A stretch of 64,000 nucleotides of DNA from UBA10649 sp965278945 (GTDB taxonomy: Bacteria > Actinomycetota > Actinomycetes > S36-B12), in contig OZ257128.1 in assembly GCA_965278945.1 (NCBI GenBank), positions 496,001-560,000 of the forward strand. Direction: 5' to 3'. The stretch's first letter is position 1, and each line of letters starts with the position of its first letter. Below the pieces are notes generated by a model. It saw nothing but the letters and a program-made list of their open reading frames with translations. It was not told the origin of the DNA and did not search any database. Positions 34,083 through 43,850 of this stretch are shown here, piece after piece. A program made the translations under genes and the position numbers.

Positions 34083-35153
34083 TCAGCCGTTCGACTTGAG
34101 CGCACCCGCCAGCAGTGCGAAGTAGTCGTCGACAGCCCAGCCGATCGATAGCGGTGACGGTCCTGCCGACGCGGCCAGCGGAGTGGAGTTCTCCAGGATC
34201 GCCACGGCGCCGCTCTTGATGGCCGGGATCTTCGACAGCAGCGGGTCAGCCTGCAACTGCGCGATGAAGTCGCTGTCGGCCTCGCCGACCGTGACGAACA
34301 GGTCGACGTCATCGAAACGGTCGGCCTCTTCTGCGCTCACCGTCCGGTAGGTATCCGCCTTGTCGCCCGTCGACATCTCCTCGACGATGGCCGGAGTCGG
34401 CATGCCGAGGTTGGCCAGGAAGCTCGGCCGGGTGTCGTAGCTGTTGTAGAAGCCGATCTGGGAGAGGTCCTTCGGATCGATGTAGGCGAACAGGACCTTC
34501 TTGTCCTTCAGCTCGGGGTGCGCGTCGAGCGCGGCCTGCACCTTGGCCTGGATCTCAACCTCGAGTGCCACACCTTCAGGTGCCAGTCCGAGCGCGGTCG
34601 ATCCCATGTCCAGCATCTGCTCCCACGTTGCTCCCCAGGCGACCTCGGGGAAGGCCACAACGGGTGCGATTTTGGACAGCGTGTCGTAGTCCTCCTTCGA
34701 CAGGCCCGAGTACGGCGCGAGGATGACATCGGGATCGGTATCGGCGACTGCCTCGAAGTTGATCCCGTCGGTCTCGTCGAACAGGACCGGCGTAGATGCG
34801 CCGAGGGCGGCCAGCGCCTCCTCGACCCACGGCAGGACGCCGTCGTTGTCGTCGTCGCCCCACGTCACCTTGCTCATGCCGACGGGAACGATGCCCAGGG
34901 CGAGTGGGATCTCGTGATTCGACCACGCGACGGCCGCGACCCGCTCTGGCTTGGCCGGGATCGTCGTCTCGCCGTATGCGTGCGCGATCGTGACAGGAAA
35001 GACGGAAGCGATCGCGCTGGGACTGGCACTGGGGCTTGCGCTGGAGGCGGGCGCGCTCGTCGTCTGGCTCTCGGCTGTACTCGACGAGCACGCGGCGACC
35101 GACAACGACAAAGCGACGGCTGCGGCGATGCAGGTGACTCTTCTGGCGATCAA
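34083..35153 (-). CDS. Iron-siderophore ABC transporter substrate-binding lipoprotein, copy 2
   Basis: Lipoprotein of 356 residues, a near-duplicate of the protein at 30810-31895: lipobox VAAC, Ser/Ala linker, then a domain with most residues identical, including the last 30. Differences cluster in the linker and around the MSTGDKADTYRTVS segment, which in copy 1 reads MSAGTEEFYTSVS and could line the binding cleft. It also starts with TTG and has its own IdeR-type box. No transporter genes follow it, so it probably shares the neighbouring permease and ATPase, perhaps with a different ligand. Confidence 0.9.
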   Translation of the reverse strand: MIARRVTCIAAAVALSLSVAACSSSTAESQTTSAPASSASPSASPSAIASVFPVTIAHAYGETTIPAKPERVAAVAWSNHEIPLALGIVPVGMSKVTWGDDDNDGVLPWVEEALAALGASTPVLFDETDGINFEAVADTDPDVILAPYSGLSKEDYDTLSKIAPVVAFPEVAWGATWEQMLDMGSTALGLAPEGVALEVEIQAKVQAALDAHPELKDKKVLFAYIDPKDLSQIGFYNSYDTRPSFLANLGMPTPAIVEEMSTGDKADTYRTVSAEEADRFDDVDLFVTVGEADSDFIAQLQADPLLSKIPAIKSGAVAILENSTPLAASAGPSPLSIGWAVDDYFALLAGALKSNG

Positions 35154-35178
35154 CGGACGACCTTCCCCGAGTGGTTGG

Positions 35179-35197
35179 CAAGGTTAGGCTTGCCTAA
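35179..35197 (-). promoter_or_regulatory. IdeR/DtxR-type iron box upstream of second binding protein
   Basis: CAAGGTTAGGCTTGCCTAA (plus strand) is closer to the IdeR consensus than the copy at 31931. It lies 26 bp upstream of the TTG start. The adjacent TAAGGGCGCATGCTGCCACA is shared with the other copy, so the promoter was duplicated along with the gene. Confidence 0.8.
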
Positions 35198-35310
35198 GTA
35201 AGGGCGCATGCTGCCACAGATCGGAAGGTGGGATACCGACGGCGAGTCGGCACGGAGTCGGTACGGAGCGGTTGTCCACAAGAAGGTACGTTCCTTCGCA
35301 TGTGGGGTAC

Positions 35311-36057
35311 ATGCGCTCTATGAAGCCGACGAGCACTATCTCCAGCGTCCTGCTCGCCGCACTGGCGACGGGTGCCCTTGCGTCTAGCGCTACCGCAGCA
35401 CCCGCCGCGACGACGGCAGCGGTGACCACGAGCGTCGCGGAGTCGGCATTCGTCCCGGCGAAGAATGACAAGCCTTACGCACTCCTGTACGGCAAGGGGG
35501 GCAAGCCTCAGGCTCGGTGGTACCCCTGCAAGCCGATCACGTGGGCGATCGTCGCGAAGGGACTAGTGCCCGAGGAGATCCCGCGCGTCACGGAAGCGTT
35601 CGCGATCATCTCGAGCGCGACCGGTCTCACGTTCAAGTACAAGGGTGTGTCGAAGAAGCACGGCAAGACTCCCCGCTACAACACGCCCACCATCCCGGGG
35701 GCCGACATCGCCGTCAAGTTCGAGAACTTCCAGCGCACCCTCCCGAAGAAGGCGGGGGCGAGTGGATATGGCGGCGCGCAGTACCCGGGGTACACCAGCC
35801 AAATCGGGCGACTCCAGAACGGGTACATGCAGATCGACTCTCCCGACCTGCCTGCCATCCCCGAGGCGGTGCGAACCCTGCTGTACCTGCATGAACTGGG
35901 GCACGTCATGGGCCTGGACCACAAGGCCGGTCCGAACATCATGAACGCCACGATCGCGGGTGACATCACGCAGTTCAGCGCCGGCGACCTCGCCGGGCTG
36001 AAGCTCGTCGGCCGGCATGCGAAGGACTGCAAGGCGAGCTCGCCGTTCCGGAGCTAG
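35311..36057 (+). CDS. Secreted matrixin-like metalloprotease
   Basis: Exported zinc protease of about 248 residues. A Sec signal (about 1-30, ending ATAAPA) precedes a compact metzincin domain with the full zinc motif HELGHVMGLDH followed by the Met-turn region GPNIMN. The N-terminal part WYPCKPITWAIV...FAIISSATGLTFKY resembles matrixin-type proteins. Only two cysteines (one near each end of the mature chain) are present and may pair. Start could be the ATG at 35311 or 35320; both give a good signal peptide. Confidence 0.85.
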   Translation: MRSMKPTSTISSVLLAALATGALASSATAAPAATTAAVTTSVAESAFVPAKNDKPYALLYGKGGKPQARWYPCKPITWAIVAKGLVPEEIPRVTEAFAIISSATGLTFKYKGVSKKHGKTPRYNTPTIPGADIAVKFENFQRTLPKKAGASGYGGAQYPGYTSQIGRLQNGYMQIDSPDLPAIPEAVRTLLYLHELGHVMGLDHKAGPNIMNATIAGDITQFSAGDLAGLKLVGRHAKDCKASSPFRS

Positions 36058-36126
36058 TGACACAGACGACGCGCGCGACGAGCGCCAAGGCCCGGAGAGT
36101 TTCGGTCGGCGTGTCATGATCGGTGG

Positions 36127-37089
36127 ATGTCACGAGTGATCACGGTCGTGTCCGTCGCGGCCCTCGTCGCCGGCGGTCTGACCGCCTGCGCCTCCGGTGG
36201 AAGTGGACAGTCCGGAACATCGTCAGTCGACCAGGCACGTGCGTCGGCGATACGCCATGGCGAAGTCCGCAGTGCGCTCACCCCGATGGCTGTTCCGGCG
36301 AAGTTCGTCAATGGTGCGCACGTCTCGTCGTACCTGCCCGGCCTGCGGGCGCAGGTGAGGGTGCCGAAGTCGCGCAAGGCGCCTTTGGTCGTGATGATCC
36401 CGGGCGGAGCCTGGGCGACCTCGGACCCGACGGCACTGGAGTCGCTCGCCGCGCGCCTGACTCAGGACGGCGTGACGACCTCGCTGCTGACCTACGACAC
36501 CACGGGTACCGGGACAAATTTCCCAGTCGCGGTGGACCAGGTCGCATGCGGAATCCGATGGTCGGTTCGCAAGGCGCGTCGGCTGGGTCATCCGGCCACC
36601 AAGGTCATCGTTCTCGGTCACTCGGCGGGTGGCCAGTTGGCGTCCTTGGTGGCTTTCTCGGGTGACGAGTTCGGCAAGGACTGCCGGTACCGCAAGGTGA
36701 AGGTCGACGGGCTCGTTGGCATGGCCGGCATCTACAACACGGACTGGTTCACGTCGGGAATGCGGCTGTGGATGGGCATCGACCCGGCGGCGGCCCCGGC
36801 TATATGGAAGCGCACCAATCCCATTGCGTGGCTGCAGGAATCCGATCGCGTGAAGCCCGACCTGCAGACGATCCTCCTGCACGGCAGCTTGGACGACAAC
36901 GTCCCTTACGCCCAGACCACAGCCCTGGCCGATGCGCTTCGGGCGAAGGGCCTTCCTATCACCGGGCATGAGTTCGTGGGACTCGGGCATATGCCGATCA
37001 TCGAGGCCGGGATTGCCGAGCCGCCGATCAAGGCTTGGCTGCTAAGCCTCGGATGGCTTCGTGACCCCGTGCAGTCCCGGACGACGTAG
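36127..37089 (+). CDS. Alpha/beta hydrolase lipoprotein (esterase)
   Basis: Lipoprotein of 320 residues; the signal ends in lipobox LTAC. The alpha/beta-hydrolase_3-like domain has an oxyanion motif IPGGAW in place of HGGG, the nucleophile elbow GHSAGG, the acid in HGSLDDNVP and the His in GLGHMP, a complete triad. The second half of the elbow region (QLASLVAF) fits esterases of the HSL/BD-FAE type. A cell-surface esterase is the likely role. A CATGAT -10-like hexamer 6 nt before the ATG suggests a leaderless message. Confidence 0.85.
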   Translation: MSRVITVVSVAALVAGGLTACASGGSGQSGTSSVDQARASAIRHGEVRSALTPMAVPAKFVNGAHVSSYLPGLRAQVRVPKSRKAPLVVMIPGGAWATSDPTALESLAARLTQDGVTTSLLTYDTTGTGTNFPVAVDQVACGIRWSVRKARRLGHPATKVIVLGHSAGGQLASLVAFSGDEFGKDCRYRKVKVDGLVGMAGIYNTDWFTSGMRLWMGIDPAAAPAIWKRTNPIAWLQESDRVKPDLQTILLHGSLDDNVPYAQTTALADALRAKGLPITGHEFVGLGHMPIIEAGIAEPPIKAWLLSLGWLRDPVQSRTT

Positions 37090-37101
37090 CAACTGACGTG
37101 A

Positions 37102-39057
37102 CTACGGCGCGCTCTGAGGCACGATGCGGAAGGTCCGTGTCTGCGAGGTATCCGTCGAGATGGTCTGACTCCACTCACCGGTGTTGGTGTCGGGAATCGT
37201 GTAGTCAGGAACGCGGCTCTCGTCCAGAGCCGCCTCGTTGAAGCTGCCAGTGGGTACGTCGTCGAAGTCTTCGTAGATGTAGACGTTGTAGGCAACGCCC
37301 TCAGTAGGACGTGCGGTCGCCGTCAGCGTCAGGGCGGACGGGGCGGGTGGGGCGCCCATGGATGTCTGGTTGTGGAATCCCTCGCCGTCGAGGCTCGCGG
37401 TGAGCTGCACGGGTATCGCCTTAAGGGCCCCAGGCGTGTCGTCGACGATCCCCGTGATCGCCGTGCCCCAGTTCCGCACCTCATCGATTGGCGGCGACGG
37501 AATGAGGATGGGTGCGGAGTACAGGTCGCGGACCGTGCTGCCGGAGTTGGCCCCGGCCCGGTAGTTCTGCCAGTCGTCGACGTTGAAGGTGTAGAGCGCC
37601 GACGTGGCGGCGTTCTCCGGGCTGTTGCCGGGCACGTCATCCGGACCTGGCGTGTAGAGGCCGTTGTCGCTGATGGTGATGATGTCATCGGCGTAGTAGG
37701 TCGAGGCCGAGGACCCGGACAGGGGATGGTTGGAGCCGACACCGACCACCGGGACGATGTGGTCATAGGTGCCGTCACCGTTGCCGGATTCGCCGAGCAT
37801 CCCAACGTTGTTGTAGACGCCGATGATCACCGTGTCGTCGGAAACCACGCGCTCCTTGATCCACGCGAGGAACTGGTCGGTATCCGTCTCGGACGAGTTG
37901 TCGTAGTCGACGGCGACGAGCTTCATCGCCGTGGCCACTTGCTGGTCGGTGACGCCCCAGCCGTTCGTGCCGATGATCAGCTGCGAGTTCGCATTCTCCT
38001 GGGAGTTACCGGCCGCGGCGAGGCTCCGCACGGTCCACTGGGACGCGTACCCGCCGTTGCGCATGAGGGCGGTGATGAAGCTGGTCTCCCCGCAGTACCC
38101 GGAGTTGGCGTTCCACTGCATGCGGGCCGTGATGCCCGTGCTCTTGTTGTTGGTCGTGGTCAGCAGAGAGCTGCCCCCACCTGAGGGAGGAGGGGGCGCG
38201 GCGTGGGTGGTCACCGAGACAGAGACGGGAGCGCTCGCCCCATCGGAGTTCACCGCTGTGACCGAGTAGCCGTAGGCGGTCAGCGGGGACAGGCCGGAGA
38301 TCTCTGCTGTCGTCCCGGTGATGTCAATCGCGCCGCTTCCCGACACCAGGTACGCCACTCCATCTGCGTGGGATGCCGGCACCTTCCACTCGAGTCGTAC
38401 CGACGCCGATGACGTGGCAGTCGCCTTGAGGTCGCGGACGGAGGACGGCGGCGCCGGGGCGACGCGCGCCGCGCACAGGACACCGGTGATTGGCTGGTCG
38501 AGGGTCGGCGCGGCTCGAAGGAGGTTGTTGAACAGGACCTGGTCGACGATCGGAAGCTGGAACCCCGCGGCGACGGCCGCCGCTGCCGTCACGCTCGTCG
38601 ATGCGACTCCGGACGAGTGCACCGCGTTCACCGTGGCGCATGTCGGCGGTCGGGAGGAGCCGGTCTGCTCAGGCACGGGCGTGCCACTTCCCACGGCGAC
38701 CTGGTCAGTTCCCGTACCTCCGCGAGTCGTGTCGGAGCCGGGACCCCCGATGAGGGTGTCGTTCCCCGAGCCGCCGATGAGGGTGTCGTTCCCCGCACCT
38801 CCGACAAGGTGGTCGTGCCCCGGCCCGCCGATGAGTACGTCATTACCGGCGAGTCCGAAGATCCGGTCGTCGCCGCCGAGGCCGCAGATCACATCGCGAT
38901 CCGACGTGCCGCGGAGCACGTCGTCGCCGGACGTGCCCGTGATCGTGCATTTCGCCCGCGGCGATGGACCGGCAGCAGAGGTCGCGAGTGCTGCGGGTGC
39001 CAAGCCAGCCGTCAGCAGGCAGACCGCGACCGTCACTGCGAGGTAGCGACGGCGCAT
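37102..39057 (-). CDS. Secreted RTX-repeat protein with fibronectin III and C39-like peptidase domain
   Basis: Exported protein of 651 residues. A Sec signal (1-27) precedes a CTITGTSGDDVL segment and about eight RTX-type GGxGxDxLxx nonapeptides (37-123) for calcium binding, closed at one end by Cys37 and Cys58. A single fibronectin type III domain (about 205-290) is followed by a papain-like C39-type region: the nucleophile region GYCGETSFI and the His region YDHIVPVVGV. The remaining C-terminus (about 500-651) is beta-rich. A longer start at 39102 exists but the signal peptide begins at 39057. Calcium-dependent folding after export is expected. Confidence 0.75.
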   Translation of the reverse strand: MRRRYLAVTVAVCLLTAGLAPAALATSAAGPSPRAKCTITGTSGDDVLRGTSDRDVICGLGGDDRIFGLAGNDVLIGGPGHDHLVGGAGNDTLIGGSGNDTLIGGPGSDTTRGGTGTDQVAVGSGTPVPEQTGSSRPPTCATVNAVHSSGVASTSVTAAAAVAAGFQLPIVDQVLFNNLLRAAPTLDQPITGVLCAARVAPAPPSSVRDLKATATSSASVRLEWKVPASHADGVAYLVSGSGAIDITGTTAEISGLSPLTAYGYSVTAVNSDGASAPVSVSVTTHAAPPPPSGGGSSLLTTTNNKSTGITARMQWNANSGYCGETSFITALMRNGGYASQWTVRSLAAAGNSQENANSQLIIGTNGWGVTDQQVATAMKLVAVDYDNSSETDTDQFLAWIKERVVSDDTVIIGVYNNVGMLGESGNGDGTYDHIVPVVGVGSNHPLSGSSASTYYADDIITISDNGLYTPGPDDVPGNSPENAATSALYTFNVDDWQNYRAGANSGSTVRDLYSAPILIPSPPIDEVRNWGTAITGIVDDTPGALKAIPVQLTASLDGEGFHNQTSMGAPPAPSALTLTATARPTEGVAYNVYIYEDFDDVPTGSFNEAALDESRVPDYTIPDTNTGEWSQTISTDTSQTRTFRIVPQSAP

Positions 39058-39122
39058 GAGGCGGGTCCAATCGTGTGCGGGTACTGCCGTGATGATTCCC
39101 AACTGTGGGCTGAATCAAACCA

Positions 39123-40049
39123 TCAGCGCGCAAGCTTGCCGCGGATGCGCTCGGCCAGCTGAATGCTCGCCTCAATCTCCACCCTGCGGATCGAGACGGA
39201 CTCGATGTTGATTCCGAACGGAACGCCGAGCCTGCGGCAGAACGTCATGAGCTCCGCCAGCGTTGCCTCCGCCTGGTCGACGGACGCGTCGAGAGTGTCC
39301 TCTGAGTGGCGCAGGTCGTTCTCAATCCAGCGCGGCACATCCACGCCGAGCCAGCGAAGGAACTCCAGGGTCTTCATCGACCCGCACACCGAGGAAGTGA
39401 ACACGATCGGGACCGGGTCGAGACCTCGGGCACGGCACTCGTAGGCGTAGTCGGAGACCAGGTTCCTTGCGGCGGTGGAGTCATAGACCACCTGGGTAAC
39501 GAAGTACGAGCAGCCTGCCTCCTGCTTGGCGATCAGGCGGAGGTGCTCGTCGCTCTTGCGAGTGTGCCGTTCCGGGATCGCGACTGCACCGAGGATCAGG
39601 TCGGGGTTGGCCTCGGCACGAATCTGCTGTGCCCTGCGCAGCGTCGTCGCCACCGGCTTCCCGCGTGACGATGCACCGACGAAGACCGCAAGTCGCGCAT
39701 CGGAGTCCTGCGATGCGACCCAGTCACGGAGCTGTGACTCGGAGTACTTCGCGGTTGCGCGGTAGACCACGACAGGGGTGTGCCAGTTCGTGATGTAGCG
39801 GTCCAGGTAGTCGGTCGGGTCCAAGGTCGGCAGAAAGGGGAACGGCCGTTCCTGCTGATTGCGGTCGGCCTCGTCCGTGATGTCGTACAGGACCAGGCCG
39901 TCGAGATCGAGGTGTCGCAACCGCTTGAGGGTGACATCGGCGATCTCCTGCACCTTCTCTTCAGACGCCGACAAGCGCGGCGGGGTCACGGCGAAGAGCA
40001 GGAACTCGCCCTCGCGCGACACGATGCGTTCCTGGAGATCCACGCGCAT
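39123..40049 (-). CDS. Methylenetetrahydrofolate reductase-family protein
   Basis: TIM-barrel flavoprotein-family protein of about 308 residues related to MTHFR. Seen in order are FAVTPPRLSASEEKVQEIADVTLKRL, DGLVLYDITDEADR, ATAKYSESQLRDW, LGAVAIPERHTRKSDEHLRLIAKQEAGCSYFVTQVVYD and FGINIESVSIRRVEIE. The Glu and HTRKSDE..K..AG..F.TQ..YD layout is the MTHFR core, but the family is broad and the true reaction may differ. The TAGCGT hexamer at 40051-40056 sits 7 nt before a GTG at 40043, which may be the real (leaderless) start instead of the ATG at 40049. Confidence 0.8.
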   Translation of the reverse strand: MRVDLQERIVSREGEFLLFAVTPPRLSASEEKVQEIADVTLKRLRHLDLDGLVLYDITDEADRNQQERPFPFLPTLDPTDYLDRYITNWHTPVVVYRATAKYSESQLRDWVASQDSDARLAVFVGASSRGKPVATTLRRAQQIRAEANPDLILGAVAIPERHTRKSDEHLRLIAKQEAGCSYFVTQVVYDSTAARNLVSDYAYECRARGLDPVPIVFTSSVCGSMKTLEFLRWLGVDVPRWIENDLRHSEDTLDASVDQAEATLAELMTFCRRLGVPFGINIESVSIRRVEIEASIQLAERIRGKLAR

Positions 40050-40082
40050 AACGCTAACCGAGTGCGCTACGCCGGACGGTGC

Positions 40083-40088
40083 TAGCCT
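40083..40088 (+). promoter_or_regulatory. Leaderless -10 element for the sedolisin gene
   Basis: TAGCCT lies 7 nt before the GTG at 40096, without a Shine-Dalgarno. It is divergent from the MTHFR-like gene. Confidence 0.45.
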
Positions 40089-40095
40089 CCGGCGC

Positions 40096-41871
40096 GTGCG
40101 TGCGATCGCCATGGGACTACTGCTTGCCCTCGTCGGCGCCCTCGGAGTGTCGGTCGGACCTGCGGCGACCGCTGCTCAGGCGGGAGTAGATCAGAACGCA
40201 CGCGTCACGTTTCTCGCCGGTCTGCCGATACGCGACACGCTCCTTCGCGCAGATGCGCAGGCTGTCAGCTCGCCGGGATCTGCGAGTTTTCGCGAGTACC
40301 TGACGCTAGATGAGGCAGCGTCGCGATACGGAGCGTCGGACCCTGCAGTCGAGCGCGTTCGTCGAGCGCTGGCACCTTTCGGACTGACGACGACGATCGA
40401 CGCGACCCGTATGTATGCCCGAGTCAGCGGCACGGTGGCGCAGTGGCAGGCGGCCTACGGACAGCCGATCGACTTCAAGGCAGCGTTACTCGGGTCGCCG
40501 CAGGCTGGTGGCGCTTCCGATGTGTATTCGTTCCGGACATCCGAGAGGAAGGCGATCGCTGTTCCGCCCGCGCTCGCTGGCAAGGCGCCGTGGTTCATCT
40601 CGGAGTTCTCGAACTACGTACCGTCGATGGACATCCCCGGAGCACAGCCGCTGCCCGCCATCCCTGCAGGTCTTGCGGGCAATAACGGCACACCTGTGGG
40701 CCCGACGTGCCTTCCGGCAACGGCGACCGCAGTCAGCTACACGCCGTACCAGCTGTCGCACGCCTACGCGCTTTCCGGCCTGAACTCAGCGATACCTCGC
40801 GCCCGCCAGCCGCGTATCGCGATCGTCAGCCTCGCCGGCGGCTTCATCCAGTCGGATGTCACGGCAGCGGCAGCATGCTTCGGGCACCGCGCTCCAAACG
40901 TGGATGTGCAGTACGGGGTGGGCGTTGGCTCGCCGATCGTGTCGCTGAGCGGGGAGACGGCGCTCGACCTGCAGACGGTTGCGTGGGCGAGCCATGACCT
41001 GGAGTCGGTGCGGCTCGTTCAGGTCTCGAACAGCGATCCGTCGTTCATCGAGGGCTTCTCACTCGCGCTGACGGGATGGTCGACCCCTCCGGACGCCGTC
41101 ACGGTGTCCTACGGGAACTGCGAACTCGACGGCCTTGAGGGATACCGGACCCTCGAGGCCCTGCACCAGATGGCGGCGATGATCGGAACGTCCGTCCTCG
41201 TCGCCGCGGGCGACTGGGGATCGTCGGCCTGCCAGGTCCTCGGGTCGTTCGAGGGCAATGCAGCCGCGATGGCGAACCCCGTGCCGACGATCGCCATGCC
41301 CGCCTCGTCACCATTCGTCACCGCCGTGGGCGGCACGCAGCTGAACCTCGGCGCGGGAAACGAGCGCATCGGCGAATCGGTGTGGAACGACGTGCAGTAC
41401 GGCCTCACTGGGAACGCAGCGTCGACGGCCGGCCCGAGCAGCTTGTGGAATGCCCCTTGGTACCAGCGCCCGATCAACCCGTCCCAGGTGCGCAGTGTCC
41501 CGGATATCGCGCTGCTTGCCGGGGTCGGTCCGGGAACGACCATCTTTATCGGCGGAGAGCCAGTGTCACCCGTCGGCGGCACGAGCCAGGCCAGTCCCAT
41601 GGCGGCAGCCGGCTTCGCCCTCATCTCGGCGCGACTGCGCGCGGAAGGCAAGCCGCCGCTGGGCTTCCTGAACCCGTGGCTGTACCGCGTCGGCAGGACC
41701 TATCCCGCGACGTTCTTCGACGTGACGATCGGCAACACGCTCTATCCGGTCCCGACGTCACCGACGACCACGACGATCCCGCCGTGCTGTCAGGCAATGC
41801 CGGGCTTCGACCCGGCTAGTGGTCTTGGTGCTCCGCTGTTCGACCGGCTGGATCGGGTCACGTTGAGCTGA
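40096..41871 (+). CDS. Secreted S53 (sedolisin/kumamolisin) serine-carboxyl protease
   Basis: Exported acid protease of 591 residues. A Sec signal (about 1-26) is followed by a pro-kumamolisin activation domain (about 28-160, with SFREYLTLDEAASRYG and a VSGTVAQWQAAYG stretch) and the catalytic domain. The Glu and Asp of the catalytic triad are in GETALDLQTV, the oxyanion Asp in AAGDWGSS, and the Ser in GGTSQASPMAAA. Two cysteines are adjacent near the C-terminus (PPCCQAMPGFDPASGLG). The GTG at 40096 is selected by the -10 element; the longer open frame upstream is antisense to the neighbouring gene. Confidence 0.88.
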   Translation: MRAIAMGLLLALVGALGVSVGPAATAAQAGVDQNARVTFLAGLPIRDTLLRADAQAVSSPGSASFREYLTLDEAASRYGASDPAVERVRRALAPFGLTTTIDATRMYARVSGTVAQWQAAYGQPIDFKAALLGSPQAGGASDVYSFRTSERKAIAVPPALAGKAPWFISEFSNYVPSMDIPGAQPLPAIPAGLAGNNGTPVGPTCLPATATAVSYTPYQLSHAYALSGLNSAIPRARQPRIAIVSLAGGFIQSDVTAAAACFGHRAPNVDVQYGVGVGSPIVSLSGETALDLQTVAWASHDLESVRLVQVSNSDPSFIEGFSLALTGWSTPPDAVTVSYGNCELDGLEGYRTLEALHQMAAMIGTSVLVAAGDWGSSACQVLGSFEGNAAAMANPVPTIAMPASSPFVTAVGGTQLNLGAGNERIGESVWNDVQYGLTGNAASTAGPSSLWNAPWYQRPINPSQVRSVPDIALLAGVGPGTTIFIGGEPVSPVGGTSQASPMAAAGFALISARLRAEGKPPLGFLNPWLYRVGRTYPATFFDVTIGNTLYPVPTSPTTTTIPPCCQAMPGFDPASGLGAPLFDRLDRVTLS

Positions 41872-41884
41872 CGCCGGGCCATGG

Positions 41885-43425
41885 TCACGTGGCCGGAGTT
41901 GTGACCTGTTTGCCCGTGCTGTCCGTGTCGGCCTGCAGGCCGCGCCGCAGCCCGATGAGCGCGACGAGGGCGGCAAGAGCCATGACGACCGCCATCGCGA
42001 CGAGCACGCTGCGGATGGCGTACGCGAAGTCGAGCTGAACGAAGGCGGGGATCGCTCCACCGCCGCCCGGTCCGCCTTGGGATGCCTCGGCGGCTGCCTG
42101 CGCCGCCTGCTCGGGGGTCGCCCCTGCGCGAGCACCGAGTCCGTGACGCGACTGCTGGTGACGTTGACGAGCAGGGTGCCCAGAACGGCGAGGCCGAGGC
42201 TCGCCGCGTAGTTGCGCACCGTCTGGGTGATGCCGGTGGCCTCCCCGTACGACAGCCGGGATGCCCGGTTGACCGCGTCGGTGTTCGCGGGGCCAAGCAT
42301 CATGCCCATGCCCGCGCCGGTGAGGATGATCGTCCAGATCTGGCTTCCGCTGTCGAGGCCCGTGACCTTCTGCGACCAGAGAGCGAAGCCGACCGCCGCA
42401 ATCACGCAGCCGAGGACGACCGGGACCTTCGCGCCGATGCGATCCAGCATCCGGCCGCCGATCTGCGCGGCCACGACGTAGCCGAGGAAGAAGTACATGA
42501 GCAGCAGGCTCGCCTGGGATGCGGTCTGGCCCAGGGAGATCTGCGCGTACTGGCTGATGAAAAAGAAGATCGGGATGAACGCGATCATCGAGAGCGCGAG
42601 GACCAGGTTCTCGACGAGGAACGCACGGATCTTGAAGATCCGCACGTCTGTGAGCGGCGACTCGGTTCGCAGCTCGACGAGAACGTAGACGACCAGGATC
42701 GCGAAGCCGATGATGATCGTGCCCCAAACGCCCGGGCTGCCCCAACCCCACACCGCAGCCTGCTGGAATCCGAAGATGCTCAATGCCACGCCTGACGCGA
42801 TGAGAACAAGACCTCGATAGTCGAGGCGTCCGGGCTTGAAGTCCGTGACGGGGCGAGACACGAGGATCAAGATCAGCGCGATGATCGCGACGGGAATGTT
42901 CACCCAGAAGATCGCGCGCCAGGTCCACTCGGTCAGGAACCCGCCCAGGATGGGGCCGATCGCGGTGAGACCGCCGGCGATGCCGAAGAAGACGGCAAGG
43001 GCCTTGCCTCGCTGGCGCAATGGATAGGTCTGAACGACGATGGCCAGCGCGGCTGGAAACATCAGGGCGCCGCCGATTCCCTGGACGGCCCGGAAGCCGA
43101 TGAGCCAGCCCTCCGCCGCAGCACCCGTCGGCGTCAACCCGCACATGCCTGATGCCCCGGCGAAGATGATGACGCCGATGGTCACCATCTTTCGATGGCC
43201 CAGGGTGTCGGCCAGGCGACCGCCGAATGCGAAGAAGGCGGCAAGCGTCAGGAGGTAGGCGTTCACGGCCCACTGCATGCCCGTGCTCGTGAGGGACAGT
43301 TCCTGCTGAATGTCGGGCGCAGCGATCGAGACGATCGTCTGGTCGATGAACGTCATCGAGACGGCGAAGATCATCGCGGTGAGGATGAGTGTCCGGGATC
43401 CGCCGCCTGTGCCTGCGCTTGTCAT
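41885..43425 (-). pseudogene. DHA2-family MFS exporter with a late frameshift
   Basis: Drug/H+ antiporter-type (EmrB/QacA) carrier with 14 predicted helices. Motifs include FIDQTIVSIAAPDIQQEL in helix 1, GGRLADTLGHRKM (motif A) and GGLTAIGPILGGFL (motif C). The original frame runs intact from the ATG at 43425 to VTDSVLAQG, then loses coding character. The expected end ATPEQAAQAAAEASQ and the last helix VLVAMAVVMALAALVALIG, finishing at 41885, lie in another frame. The shift is at 42121-42124, a run of four C on the plus strand; one extra C restores the reading frame. A recent mutation or a homopolymer sequencing error. Confidence 0.8.
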
Positions 43426-43593
43426 GCTCGGCACCTTGGCATTTGGCAACGGCGATCGCAAACGCGACACCCGCAACACGTCGAGGGCTCTTCGATGTTT
43501 ATCCAGGTCAGTCGAACCCCAGGCAGACGGGCTCTGGGTGAAGTAGGTGGAATCGGGTACCTAGGCCTTACAACCAGACAACGAGGAGCGAAT

Positions 43594-43824
43594 ATGCCCG
43601 CAGGCGATATTGAGACTTTCCACCAGGACGACACGTGGCACAACCGGGTGGAGGGCCAGACAAGCGCGACTCACCACGCATACGACTCGAAGGACGAGGC
43701 GGTCGATGCTGGGCGCAAGCTCGCACAGGACGCGATGGTCGAGCACGTCATCAAGAACCTGGACGGCACGGTAGGCGAGCGCAGTTCCTACCGGATCGAT
43801 CCGGGCAACGCGTCCCCTAACTAG
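43594..43824 (+). CDS. DUF2188 domain protein
   Basis: Small soluble protein of 76 residues matching the DUF2188 type: an N-terminal strand pair with HQDDTWHNRVEGQT, AYDSKDEAVDAGRKLAQD, and the C-terminal HVIKNLDGTVGERSSYRIDP. These proteins are common in actinobacteria and often single-copy additions near stress genes; no activity is established. A GAGGAGCG Shine-Dalgarno precedes the ATG. Confidence 0.85.
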   Translation: MPAGDIETFHQDDTWHNRVEGQTSATHHAYDSKDEAVDAGRKLAQDAMVEHVIKNLDGTVGERSSYRIDPGNASPN

Positions 43825-43850
43825 CTAGGGCTGACGCATCAGCCCAGCAA

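Noticed and set aside
40049..40112. Upstream start of the MTHFR-like gene at 40112
   Set aside because: It would run across the divergent promoter of the sedolisin gene, and the extra residues lack family similarity.
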